From Alphaproteobacteria bacterium (GTDB lineage: Bacteria; Pseudomonadota; Alphaproteobacteria; Caulobacterales; Maricaulaceae): DNA of 10,406 bases. The notes under the pieces were generated by a model. It was not told where the DNA came from and did not search any database. It was given only the letters and a program-made list of their open reading frames with translations. Positions 1 to 6,495 of the stretch are shown one piece after another. A program made the translations under genes and the position numbers. The first letter of the stretch is position 1. Every line of letters starts with the position of its first letter. The stretch lies in NCBI GenBank assembly GCA_030428405.1, contig JAUIEH010000054.1, forward strand, positions 1 through 10,406, in the 5' to 3' direction.

Positions 1-1
1 G

Positions 2-1018
2 GTGACGCCGGAAACGCTCATCCTTGCGGAAAACGCGGCCCTCATCCTGCCTTTGCACCGCGAGCTCGATGAAGCGCGCGAGGACGCCGCCGGCGACGCC
101 AAGATCGGCACCACCAAGCGCGGCATCGGTCCTGCGTATGAGGACAAAGTCGCCCGCCGTGCGCTGCGTGTCGGCGATCTGGCGGACGAAGACGCCATGC
201 GCGACCGGATCGAGCGCCTGCTCGTTCATCACAATGCGCTGCGCCGCGGTCTGGGCGCGCGTGAGCTGGGTACGGACGAAGTCGTCGACTCGCTCAAAGA
301 GATCGCCCCGCGCGTTCTGAAATATGCAGGCTCGTCCTGGACCGTGCTCGATGAGGCGCGCCGGGCGGGCAAGAAGATATTGTTCGAGGGCGCACAAGGC
401 ATGCTCCTCGATGTCGACCACGGCACCTATCCTTATGTGACCTCGTCGAACACGGTCGCGGGCCAGGCGGCGGCGGGCTCGGGCGTGGGCCCCGGCGCGC
501 TTTCCTACGTGCTCGGCATCGTTAAGGCGTATACGACGCGTGTCGGCGCGGGCCCGTTTCCGACCGAGCAGAAAAACGAAATCGGCGAGCTTCTGGCCGA
601 TCGCGGCGCCGAGCGCGGCGTCGTCACCGGCCGGCCGCGCCGCTGCGGCTGGTTTGACGCCGTGCTCGCGCGCCAGGCCATCACGATCGCCGGCATTGAC
701 GGGGTCGCGCTGACCAAGCTCGACGTGCTCGACGGCATGGCCGAGATCAAGGTCGCGACCGCGTATAAGCTCGGCGATAAGCGCATTCACCGCCTGCCGG
801 CCAATCTGCGCGATCAGCGCGCGCTCACGCCGGTCTATGAAACGCTGGAAGGCTGGTCCGGCTCAACGCGCGGCGCGCGCTCCTGGGCGGATTTGCCCGC
901 CGCCGCCGTCAAATATGTCCGCCGCATCGAAGAGCTCATCGGCGCGCCCGTAGCGCTCCTCTCCACAAGCCCCGAACGCGAAGATGTCATCCTGATGCGC
1001 GATCCGTTTCGGGGGTAG
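2..1018 (+). CDS. purA: Adenylosuccinate synthetase, 5' end cut off by the window
   Basis: This enzyme joins IMP and aspartate using GTP, the first committed step from IMP to AMP, in the cytoplasm. The visible 338 residues are the C-terminal three quarters of the usual roughly 430-residue protein. The N-terminal part with the phosphate-binding loop (GDEGKGK) lies outside the window, so the start is unknown and the first codon shown is just the first in-frame one. Motifs seen, numbered within the fragment: GTTKRGIGPAYEDKVARR (36-53), FEGAQG followed by LDVDHGTYPYVTSSNT (128-151), GAGPFPTEQ (182-190), TGRPRRCGWFDA (209-220), the guanine-recognition stretch TKLD (238-241) and the C-terminal STSPER (321-326). 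No truncation or frameshift is visible in the part present. The stop TAG lies inside a G-rich run, and composition falls sharply just after it. The family assignment is essentially certain. Confidence 0.97.
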   Translation: MTPETLILAENAALILPLHRELDEAREDAAGDAKIGTTKRGIGPAYEDKVARRALRVGDLADEDAMRDRIERLLVHHNALRRGLGARELGTDEVVDSLKEIAPRVLKYAGSSWTVLDEARRAGKKILFEGAQGMLLDVDHGTYPYVTSSNTVAGQAAAGSGVGPGALSYVLGIVKAYTTRVGAGPFPTEQKNEIGELLADRGAERGVVTGRPRRCGWFDAVLARQAITIAGIDGVALTKLDVLDGMAEIKVATAYKLGDKRIHRLPANLRDQRALTPVYETLEGWSGSTRGARSWADLPAAAVKYVRRIEELIGAPVALLSTSPEREDVILMRDPFRG

Positions 1019-1110
1019 GGGGGGGTGACAAGATGCTGTTTATTGGTTGAGCGGTTGTATGAACGCAAACGGCCTAAGATGACGCATTGCGAAAAATACA
1101 TGTGGCGAAA

Positions 1111-1770
1111 TTACGCAACTTTGTAACTCTTTAAGACTACATGGTTTTCCAACGCTGTACCAAACGTCCGTATCAGCGAAATTGTATTGCTTGTAAGATC
1201 CTCAAGTTCATCTAAGCCAATTAATGTCTCTTCACCGTGCGCGATTGAGTTGCGCCGTTTCAATAGAAAAACGTCAATGAATGTGGACCAGCGTGAGAAA
1301 TCCCCCCCCGATATTCCGCACACAAGACAGATATCCGAGAATACAGAATAACTCAGATTAGACCTGGTTTTGACCAAGTCGTCATTTACTCGACTAAACC
1401 TGAGTTCGGAAGAGTTTAGTATATCGCTAACCAATGCGCATCTGTCTGCAACACTCGTGTTTGATGACTTCAATGCTCCAAGTCTCGGTAAAAAGTAATT
1501 TCGAAAAAATTGCTGATCCAACTCAGAGTATTTGTGTCGTCTAAGCGCGACGTGCTGCAAATATTTTTGCGCCGAAAATCTAACGTAACCCTCCCAATGC
1601 GCATAGCAGACGGTGACCAAAGCGCGGAGCAGCACTCTTTTAAGCGCATCATCTCCTACTCGGATGGCGTTTTTAAGATCTGATATCTCTTTAATTCGCC
1701 AATTTCGATCTTGTGTAATTTGCGCGGTAAATTGGACCTCGGTGTATGGCTTAGTCACGGGCGAAACCAT
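1111..1770 (-). CDS. MAE_28990/MAE_18760-like HEPN protein, probable RNase effector
   Basis: A 219-residue, mostly helical protein. Seen directly: KRRNSIAHGEE at 171-181, which contains R173-N-S-I-A-H178, the RX4-6H motif that forms the active site of HEPN RNases. Also seen is CYAHWEGYVRFSAQKYL at 55-71, a hallmark of the MAE_28990/MAE_18760 HEPN group. From family knowledge, proteins with this motif are predicted metal-independent RNases that act in toxin-antitoxin, abortive-infection and restriction-linked systems; cutting of a particular RNA here is inference. The ATG at 1770 lies inside the end of the upstream DUF262 gene (16-base overlap) and is preceded by GGTGAG, so the two are very probably translated together. 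It converges on purA across 92 bases. Its GC content is clearly below that of the flanking genes and it uses AT-ending codons, suggesting transfer. The HEPN call is strong; the biological role is open. Confidence 0.88.
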   Translation of the reverse strand: MVSPVTKPYTEVQFTAQITQDRNWRIKEISDLKNAIRVGDDALKRVLLRALVTVCYAHWEGYVRFSAQKYLQHVALRRHKYSELDQQFFRNYFLPRLGALKSSNTSVADRCALVSDILNSSELRFSRVNDDLVKTRSNLSYSVFSDICLVCGISGGDFSRWSTFIDVFLLKRRNSIAHGEETLIGLDELEDLTSNTISLIRTFGTALENHVVLKSYKVA

Positions 1771-2870
1771 GCCTCACCAAACGGCACTGTACGCTGGATA
1801 CGCACGGTTCCGCGAAGTCCAGGCGACGTGAAGTTTGCGCTCTCTGGCTGAGACCAAAACGACTGAATTTTTTCGCTGATAAATTGTTTGGCTTCGTCGT
1901 CCTTGAGCTTCAAAATCTGTTCCAAGTTTTTACCAATGCCGACAGCTATTCCTTCAAGGCCGACGAGTCCAACCTTGCCTGTATGCCGCCCATCTTGAAA
2001 ACGACGTAGCGCGCCATCGCCTGCAGATGCGTCAAGTAATTCGAAAGTTTTACGAATCTGATGGGAGGCGCTAGCGTGATCTCCACGTTGCGCTAGTTGA
2101 ATAATTCCTTCGTCGACATATTCCTCTACGTCGAGGCGACCGTCATAGGGAACGTTGGTGTGAACAAGGAAGCGAACGGCCATCTCGATGTGCCGTTGCC
2201 GTTCTGCTTGCTCCTCGGACACAGACACGACACTCTGAAATGTGACTTCTTCTGCAGCTGCTTTGACCGCCCTAAAATAATCAACGTTGATCATTAGCAT
2301 GATGCAGTTGCGTAGCTCTTGAGCGTTGGCTTGGGTCCCGCCTGCATTCAGCCGCTGGAATAGATCATACTTGGTTTGGTCATCACTTGGACGTTTCAGA
2401 ATCTCTACCCCAAGGCGTCCCCTGCGTATCGCCAACTGCTGAACTTTCTCGAGTGCCGCCTGCTCCTCACTTGGCAGGGATAGTATTTCATCCGTCGTTT
2501 CCCACACGGCGTTGTGGAGCGACGGAAGATATTTGGTGGCCTCGAGCGCGGACGGCGGGAGCAAGCCGCCGTCGGGGTCTCTTAAGTAGCCCATGAATTC
2601 TAGAATTGTTGATACCCTTTGTAGGCCGTCAATAAGCTCCCACGTTCCATCTTCCTTCTCAAAAACAAAAATCGATGGGAGAGGAATACCTAGCAATAGA
2701 GATTCAATAAGTTTTGACTTTTGCCCAATGTCCCAGCGGAAAAGCCGTTGGAATTCTGGGTCAATTATTATTTCCTCGTTTAGGTACATGTTGACGATTT
2801 CGCCTATCGACATTTGATAGGCGTCGGTTCGTACTAGTCGTTGTGCTTTTTCAATTTCTTCTGCGAGCAT
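1755..2870 (-). CDS. DUF262 domain protein (DGQQR-type NTPase-like), partner of the HEPN protein
   Basis: A 371-residue protein of the DUF262 family, whose fold is related to ParB/sulfiredoxin. Seen: IDPEFQR (36-42), W46, KSKLIESLLLGIPLPSIF (51-68), the core motif as DGLQR (81-85) within WELIDGLQRVSTILEF, and LFQRLNAGGTQANAQELRN (170-188). In characterised relatives such as GmrS and SspE, the DGQQR motif supports nucleotide binding or hydrolysis and is coupled to a DUF1524/HNH nuclease. No such C-terminal nuclease motif is visible here, so the nuclease role may be supplied by the HEPN protein encoded directly downstream. The ATG at 2870 is preceded by AAAGG at about 11 bases, an acceptable ribosome binding site. 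It is the first gene of a two-gene minus-strand operon. Composition is less GC-rich than that of neighbouring housekeeping genes. Family assignment is firm; sensing and regulatory roles are inferred. Confidence 0.9.
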   Translation of the reverse strand: MLAEEIEKAQRLVRTDAYQMSIGEIVNMYLNEEIIIDPEFQRLFRWDIGQKSKLIESLLLGIPLPSIFVFEKEDGTWELIDGLQRVSTILEFMGYLRDPDGGLLPPSALEATKYLPSLHNAVWETTDEILSLPSEEQAALEKVQQLAIRRGRLGVEILKRPSDDQTKYDLFQRLNAGGTQANAQELRNCIMLMINVDYFRAVKAAAEEVTFQSVVSVSEEQAERQRHIEMAVRFLVHTNVPYDGRLDVEEYVDEGIIQLAQRGDHASASHQIRKTFELLDASAGDGALRRFQDGRHTGKVGLVGLEGIAVGIGKNLEQILKLKDDEAKQFISEKIQSFWSQPESANFTSPGLRGTVRIQRTVPFGEAWFRP

Positions 2871-3369
2871 TTGGTGGGCAGCCTTTCATTTCTTGTAATT
2901 ATTCGCACGTCGTTGTTTGCAAAATGCGCTGCGGGGGAGAGGGGGCAAGAAAAGTTCTGCCAGATGCCCGTTGAAAGTTCGTGTGGCGTCAACACTTGCG
3001 CCGGATGCTTGCAACTACGAATAATGGAATCCGCTTCAGGTCTCCCTATCGCCTCGACCGTTCGATTCGCAATTTGTCACTATCGATAATCAATGCAAAG
3101 AGCGTTGTTCTCGAGAACGGACGCTCGGTCGCAGCCGACGCCTGTTCGCTCACCGTTGCTGGCGGCGCCTGTCTAAAAAACGGCGCTTGTTTCGCTGAAT
3201 TCGACGGGCGAATAATCCTTTCGGTGCGTGATACAATCCGCAGCTCATTGAGATCAGTTTCTGACACAGAGTGATTTTTGCTCGATGCTTCGGTGATTGT
3301 TCCAAACTTCCCCCCTCCGGAACAAAGCGCCCCACACACGCGTTTCCTCTCCCAAAGGGAGAAACACGC
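2871..3369. other. 499-base intergenic region with no convincing gene; promoter side of the DUF262-HEPN pair
   Basis: No reading frame here has both good codon use and a plausible ribosome binding site. The stretch closest to the DUF262 start is AT-rich. On the minus strand TTGCAA (2917-2922) and the AT-rich segment at 2891-2903 could serve as a weak promoter for the pair, but spacing is poor. A plus-strand open frame ending at 3274 encodes the string LENGRSV followed by TVAGGACL, faintly like a PilZ domain core. It starts only at a GTG (2981) or an internal ATG without a Shine-Dalgarno sequence and has mixed codon use, so I do not call it a gene; a decayed one is possible. Composition is intermediate between the cassette and the GC-rich chromosome, so the right edge of the acquired segment probably lies here. 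No clear flanking direct repeats were found by eye. Confidence 0.5.
3348..3362 (+). promoter_or_regulatory. Hairpin that embeds the Shine-Dalgarno of the 71-aa membrane protein
   Basis: TCTCCC (3348-3353), a loop AAA, and GGGAGA (3357-3362) form a perfect 6-bp stem. The ribosome binding site AAAGGGAG (3354-3361) sits in its loop and right arm, 8 bases before the ATG at 3370. Outer bases (GCGTTT on the left, AAAC-ACGC on the right) could lengthen the stem with bulges. Such a fold could limit ribosome access. Whether it forms in the cell is inference. Confidence 0.4.
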
Positions 3370-3585
3370 ATGCCTCATGAGCACACCGAACACCCCGTGC
3401 AGGAATCGCCCGAGCGCGCGCGTCAGGCGCGGCGCGGCGCGCCTGTGCTGGTCATGCTGGTCGTGTCGGTGACCCTCGCGATTGCAGCGCTTGTGACGGT
3501 TTTCGTCGTCATGGAGCCGCAGGTCGATGGCGAGGAGACCTCGCAATATTACGAGCCGGCCGAACCCGAAACGACGGGCGGCTGA
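3370..3585 (+). CDS. Small single-pass membrane protein, unknown function
   Basis: A 71-residue protein with a polar, His/Glu/Arg-containing N-terminus (1-23), one hydrophobic membrane segment at about residues 25-48 (VLVMLVVSVTLAIAALVTVF), and an acidic C-terminal tail rich in Glu and Pro. The Arg-rich flank before the segment (RARQARR, 16-22) predicts a cytoplasmic N-terminus and a periplasmic tail by the positive-inside rule. The ATG at 3370 is chosen because AAAGGGAG lies 8 bases upstream; the frame is open back to 3271, but that earlier ATG lacks a good site. No family was recognised. It is the first gene of normal GC-rich composition to the right of the low-GC cassette. Coding status is supported by the ribosome binding site and coherent membrane topology. 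Confidence 0.7.
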   Translation: MPHEHTEHPVQESPERARQARRGAPVLVMLVVSVTLAIAALVTVFVVMEPQVDGEETSQYYEPAEPETTGG

Positions 3586-3720
3586 TCCGCTCCGGCTGAC
3601 CGTTTAGCGCGCCGCAACGCGCCCCCCGTCGCCAGCTTTGCGCCGGAAGGCCGCAGGGCCGATCAGGCGGCGGCCGCCATATTTATCCGCCCCCGGCGGT
3701 TTGCGCCTTAAGCTTTCCGG

Positions 3721-4506
3721 ATGGCTCGAGAGCGCCCGCATCACGCAACCCAGGCAAAGGCCGCCGGCCTGGCGGGGCGCTCGCGCGTCTTGTGGCGTGC
3801 GGCGCGCTTTTTGATGCGTGGACTGATTGCAGCGCTCGGCGCGCCTGACGACATTGCGCAGCGCGTGCTTTTGACCCGGCGCGCGCGGGCCGAGATTCTG
3901 GCGTGGCTGCGTCCGGTCGAAACCTTGTTGCGCCGGCTTCTCCTGATCGAGGCGGCGGCTTTGGCGTGCGAGCTGGCGCCGCCGCGCACGTATATACGGA
4001 CGAAGCCGCGCAAGCGGCCGCGCCAGCTTGTCGCGCAGGACCTTCTGCGCTCGGCGGATTGGCCGGTGAGCTTTCGCATGCTCGCGGCGTTGCCCGAAAA
4101 TGCGCGGGCCGAAAGCATTTATGCAGCGGTCGGGGCGCGCGTGGATGCCGGCGAGGTGCTCTATCTCGTGCTGCAATCGCTGAGCCCGGAAGAGCGCGCC
4201 CGCTATGATGCGGCATGTGCGCGGCCCAAGCTCATCGCGGGCGATCCCTGGCCGCTCGCCGAACGCGCCGAGGCGGTCGCGCGCGTGCTCGCCGACCCCT
4301 TGCCGTTTGCAAGAAGGCTCGCGCGGCGTCTGACGGCGCGCCCAGAGCGCGTGCGCGCTTTTTGTACGCGCGACGATGGCGGCGTGCGGCGGCCACCGGC
4401 CGGGCCGGAGGCCGGGCTCGATCCGCCATTGCGCGTCGACGCCCGGCTGTTCGTGGAGGCGCAGGAGGCGGCTGCAGCGGCGATCCGCGCATTCGATACG
4501 AGCTAG
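3721..4506 (+). CDS. Hypothetical protein, Arg/Ala-rich and helical
   Basis: A 261-residue protein of no recognised family. It is rich in Ala, Arg and Leu and predicted mainly helical. There is a moderately hydrophobic stretch around 92-107 (RRLLLIEAAALACELA), which looks more like an amphipathic or buried helix than a membrane span. A conserved-looking central part follows (SADWPVSFRMLAALPE, 130-145; VLYLVLQSLSPEERARY, 167-183), then a basic segment (RRLARRLTARPERVRAF, 216-232). Third-codon-position GC is very high and consistent throughout this frame, which is why it is preferred over the overlapping open frames on the minus strand. The start is uncertain: the ATG at 3721 follows an in-frame stop at 3709 and has only a weak ribosome binding site, and an ATG at 3814 is possible. 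It lies 164 bases upstream of the aminotransferase gene in the same direction, too far to assume an operon. Confidence 0.7.
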   Translation: MARERPHHATQAKAAGLAGRSRVLWRAARFLMRGLIAALGAPDDIAQRVLLTRRARAEILAWLRPVETLLRRLLLIEAAALACELAPPRTYIRTKPRKRPRQLVAQDLLRSADWPVSFRMLAALPENARAESIYAAVGARVDAGEVLYLVLQSLSPEERARYDAACARPKLIAGDPWPLAERAEAVARVLADPLPFARRLARRLTARPERVRAFCTRDDGGVRRPPAGPEAGLDPPLRVDARLFVEAQEAAAAAIRAFDTS

Positions 4507-4670
4507 GGCGCGCGCCTTGTTTTCCAGCGCAGACCAAAATTCACCACATCGCGGCGGCGATGGCGGGGGCTCGCGCGCGCCTAGTTGCGTCTAAGCGCCG
4601 TTTTGACGCTTGGGCTCGGCCGGCGAACAGGCGTAATTTGCAGCGCAGCAAGCGTGAAAGGCCAACGCCC

Positions 4671-5897
4671 ATGACCCTCGTCGAAGCTCCCGTGAAAGCG
4701 CCGCTCTCCGAAACCATCGGCCGGGTGAAACCGTCAGCGACCATTGCGGTCTCGACCAAGGCGGCCGAGCTGCGCCGGGCGGGGCGCGACGTCATCGGTC
4801 TGGGCGCGGGCGAGCCGGACTTCGATACGCCCGACAATATCAAGCAGGCCGCGATCGCCGCGATCAATGCGGGCCAGACCAAATACACCGCCGCCGACGG
4901 CATCATCGAGCTGAAGGAAGCGATCTGTTCGAAATTCGCGCGCGAGAACGGGCTCGAATATGCGCCAAGCCAGGTTCATGTCGCGCCCGGCGGCAAGCCG
5001 GTCATCTATAACGCCTTCGTCGCCACGCTCGATCCGGGCGATGAGGTGATCGTGCCCGCGCCTTACTGGGTGTCTTACCCGGATATGGCGGCCCTTGCGG
5101 GCGGAAGCCCGGTCGCGGTCTCCGCAGGCCCTGAGACGAACTGGAAAATCACGCCGCAAGCGCTTGAGGCGGCGATCACGCCAAAGACGAAATGGCTGAT
5201 CCTCAACTCGCCCTCCAATCCGACAGGGGCCGCCTATACGCGCGAGGAGCTTGCAGCGCTTGCAGAGGTGCTCCTGCGCCATCCGCAAGTTTGGACGCTC
5301 ACGGACGATATGTATGAGCATCTCGTCTATGACGGCTTCAAGTTCTCCACCATCGCCGAGGTCGCGCCCGCGTTGAAAGCCCGCACGCTGACCATGAACG
5401 GCGTCTCCAAGGCTTATGCGATGACGGGATGGCGCATCGGCTATGCGGCCGGGCCCGCCGATCTGATCACCGCCATGCGCAAGGTCGCGAGCCAGACCAC
5501 GTCCAATCCGTGCTCGGTTTCGCAATGGGCCGCTGTTGAGGCGCTGAACGGACCGCAGGACTTCATCGCCGAGCGTGGGGAGGTCTTCCGCCAGCGGCGC
5601 AATCTTGTCGCGGATGCGCTCGACGGGATGGGCGGGCTGAGCTGCCAGCGCCCGGAAGGGGCGTTCTATGTATTCCCGGACGCCTCCGGCCTGATGGGCA
5701 AGACGTCTCCGGGCGGGACAGCCATGCCGGACGACCTCGCGCTCGCGACCGCGCTCCTGGAGGAGGCCGAGGTCGCCGTCGTTCCGGGCTCAGCCTTCGG
5801 TCATGACGGCGCGTTCCGCATCTCTTATGCGACCGCGACCGAGACGCTCGAAGAGGCGATGCGGCGCATCGGGGCGTTTTGCGCAGGCTGCAGCTAG
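4671..5897 (+). CDS. aspC: PLP-dependent aspartate aminotransferase (class I fold)
   Basis: A 408-residue cytoplasmic enzyme that exchanges the amino group between aspartate and 2-oxoglutarate (oxaloacetate and glutamate). Seen in order: GLGAGEPDFDTP (43-54), KYTAADG (71-77), W133 in PAPYWVSYPDM, the N183 loop in NSPSNPTGA, D212 and Y215 in TDDMYEHLVYDG (211-222), the PLP lysine K247 in GVSKAYAMTGWRIGY with R255, and R383 in GAFRISYAT, expected to bind the substrate carboxylate. These are the residues of the alphaproteobacterial/Thermus-type aspartate aminotransferase group. The ATG at 4671 is preceded by GAAAGG (4656-4661) at 9 bases; the longer frame upstream lacks coding character. Some members of this group also transaminate prephenate or other 2-oxo acids, so substrate range is not fixed by sequence alone. 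TTGACG at 4603 could be part of its promoter, but no matching -10 is clear. The gene is intact. Confidence 0.95.
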   Translation: MTLVEAPVKAPLSETIGRVKPSATIAVSTKAAELRRAGRDVIGLGAGEPDFDTPDNIKQAAIAAINAGQTKYTAADGIIELKEAICSKFARENGLEYAPSQVHVAPGGKPVIYNAFVATLDPGDEVIVPAPYWVSYPDMAALAGGSPVAVSAGPETNWKITPQALEAAITPKTKWLILNSPSNPTGAAYTREELAALAEVLLRHPQVWTLTDDMYEHLVYDGFKFSTIAEVAPALKARTLTMNGVSKAYAMTGWRIGYAAGPADLITAMRKVASQTTSNPCSVSQWAAVEALNGPQDFIAERGEVFRQRRNLVADALDGMGGLSCQRPEGAFYVFPDASGLMGKTSPGGTAMPDDLALATALLEEAEVAVVPGSAFGHDGAFRISYATATETLEEAMRRIGAFCAGCS

Positions 5898-5990
5898 GCC
5901 CGGCGCGATTCGGCGAGGAGCGGCGCTTCCGGGCTGCGCCGACGTGATGGCGCCGACGAGGGATATCGGCTGCGAAAAAGTGGGATTGGG

Positions 5991-6126
5991 CGCAAAATAT
6001 ATAAGCTATTGAAATTTCAAGTATTATTTCGATTTTATGCTGGGCGCATTATCGAACATTACGAAAAAATCATCGAAAAACGATAATTTTGCTTGATTGT
6101 TTTTCGATATGGCGATATCGAAAAAC
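5991..6126. promoter_or_regulatory. AT-rich regulatory island upstream of the small-protein cluster
   Basis: A strikingly AT-rich segment of about 135 bases in otherwise GC-rich DNA, between the aminotransferase gene and the small genes starting at 6191. It contains the perfect palindrome TTGAAATTTCAA (6009-6020) and the related elements ATTTCG-AT (about 6027) and ATTATCGAA (about 6049). Three copies of ATCGAAAAAC follow: 6072-6081 on plus, 6099-6108 on minus, 6117-6126 on plus. The density and spacing of symmetric elements suggest a promoter with several binding sites for one dimeric regulator. The regulator is not encoded in the window, and I could not match the motif to one I know. Confidence 0.55.
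6099..6126. repeat. Perfect 12-bp inverted repeat with a 4-base spacer (likely operator)
   Basis: GTTTTTCGATAT (6099-6110), spacer GGCG, ATATCGAAAAAC (6115-6126): both arms match exactly. A third copy of the core ATCGAAAAAC at 6072-6081 pairs symmetrically with the 6099 arm as well, giving two alternative, overlapping dyads centred about 22 bases apart. It ends 64 bases before the ATG at 6191, a typical distance for a repressor or activator site. There is no T-tract arrangement typical of a terminator. Function as an operator is inference. Confidence 0.55.
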
Positions 6127-6190
6127 GGTAAGAGAGAAACAGGCGGCGTCGTCGGAACAAGCCCAGCCCGCCAGGACATAGGAGACTGTC

Positions 6191-6307
6191 ATGACCCCCC
6201 GGCCGCGTCAGAGCGCCAGCAAGTTCGCCGCTTTTTGCGCTTATTCATTGCTGATGGCCTTCATTGTGGGCGCAACCGCGCCGTCCATCACCGCCTTCAT
6301 GGCGTGA
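6191..6307 (+). CDS. 38-aa hydrophobic small protein
   Basis: A short frame with ATG at 6191 and GGAG (6181-6184) 6 bases upstream. The 38-residue product has a basic N-terminus (PRPRQSASK, 3-11) followed by a hydrophobic stretch (FAAFCAYSLLMAFIVGATAP, 12-31) long enough for one membrane pass, and ends at TGA 6307. It is the first of three closely spaced small genes downstream of the AT-rich island and its inverted repeat. No homologue was recognised. Its coding status rests on the ribosome binding site, membrane-like composition and position. Confidence 0.5.
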   Translation: MTPRPRQSASKFAAFCAYSLLMAFIVGATAPSITAFMA

Positions 6308-6333
6308 TCGGATGGGATGCAGGGAGCAAGGAC

Positions 6334-6495
6334 ATGACCAGTCCCGCCAAACTTTTCGCCCAATGGGCCCATAATGGCGCAAGTCTTCGCCTGTCGCGCG
6401 GCGCCATTCTTGAATCTGGCGTAGTACGCAGCGACGCATCGCGCCGCACGCGAACTCAGAATGGTTCAGCGAGGGAAGAGCGACCATGCCAATGA
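6334..6495 (+). CDS. 53-aa basic small protein, unknown function
   Basis: The ATG at 6334 is preceded by AGGGAG (6321-6326) and AAGGA (6328-6332), a strong ribosome binding site, and begins 26 bases after the previous small gene. The product starts with MTSPAKLFAQWAHNGASLRL and becomes polar and Arg/Ser/Glu-rich in its second half, which looks unstructured. It has no membrane segment and no recognised family. It overlaps the next gene's start by 10 bases in another frame, consistent with an operon. The second half could be a read-out of leader sequence, so the true extent of a functional peptide is uncertain. Confidence 0.4.
   Translation: MTSPAKLFAQWAHNGASLRLSRGAILESGVVRSDASRRTRTQNGSAREERPCQ

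Noticed and set aside
3046..3546. A 166-residue minus-strand frame across the intergenic gap and the 71-aa gene
   Set aside because: Its N-terminus is the antisense of the membrane-protein gene and it shows His/Arg-rich shadow composition; no ribosome binding site supports it.
3604..4216. Two overlapping minus-strand frames of 190 and 177 residues
   Set aside because: Their products are low-complexity Arg/Ala/Pro/Gln strings typical of the reverse of GC-rich coding DNA; the plus-strand frame at 3721-4506 has coherent helical content and codon bias.
4215..4670. N-terminal extension of the aminotransferase by 152 residues
   Set aside because: The extension is Arg/Ala-rich shadow of the preceding gene plus intergenic DNA; the ATG at 4671 with GAAAGG gives the usual family length.
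4734..5525. A 263-residue minus-strand frame within the aminotransferase gene
   Set aside because: Antisense shadow with Arg/Gly/Asp-rich composition and no motif.
5921..5941. Hairpin CGGCGC / GCGCCG after the aminotransferase gene as a terminator
   Set aside because: The 9-base loop and absence of any following T-run make it unremarkable for GC-rich DNA.
5991..6126. AT-rich island as a replication origin or transposon end
   Set aside because: No DnaA boxes or CtrA-type TTAA-N7-TTAA sites are visible, no transposase lies nearby, and the inverted repeat has no target-site duplication or partner copy.
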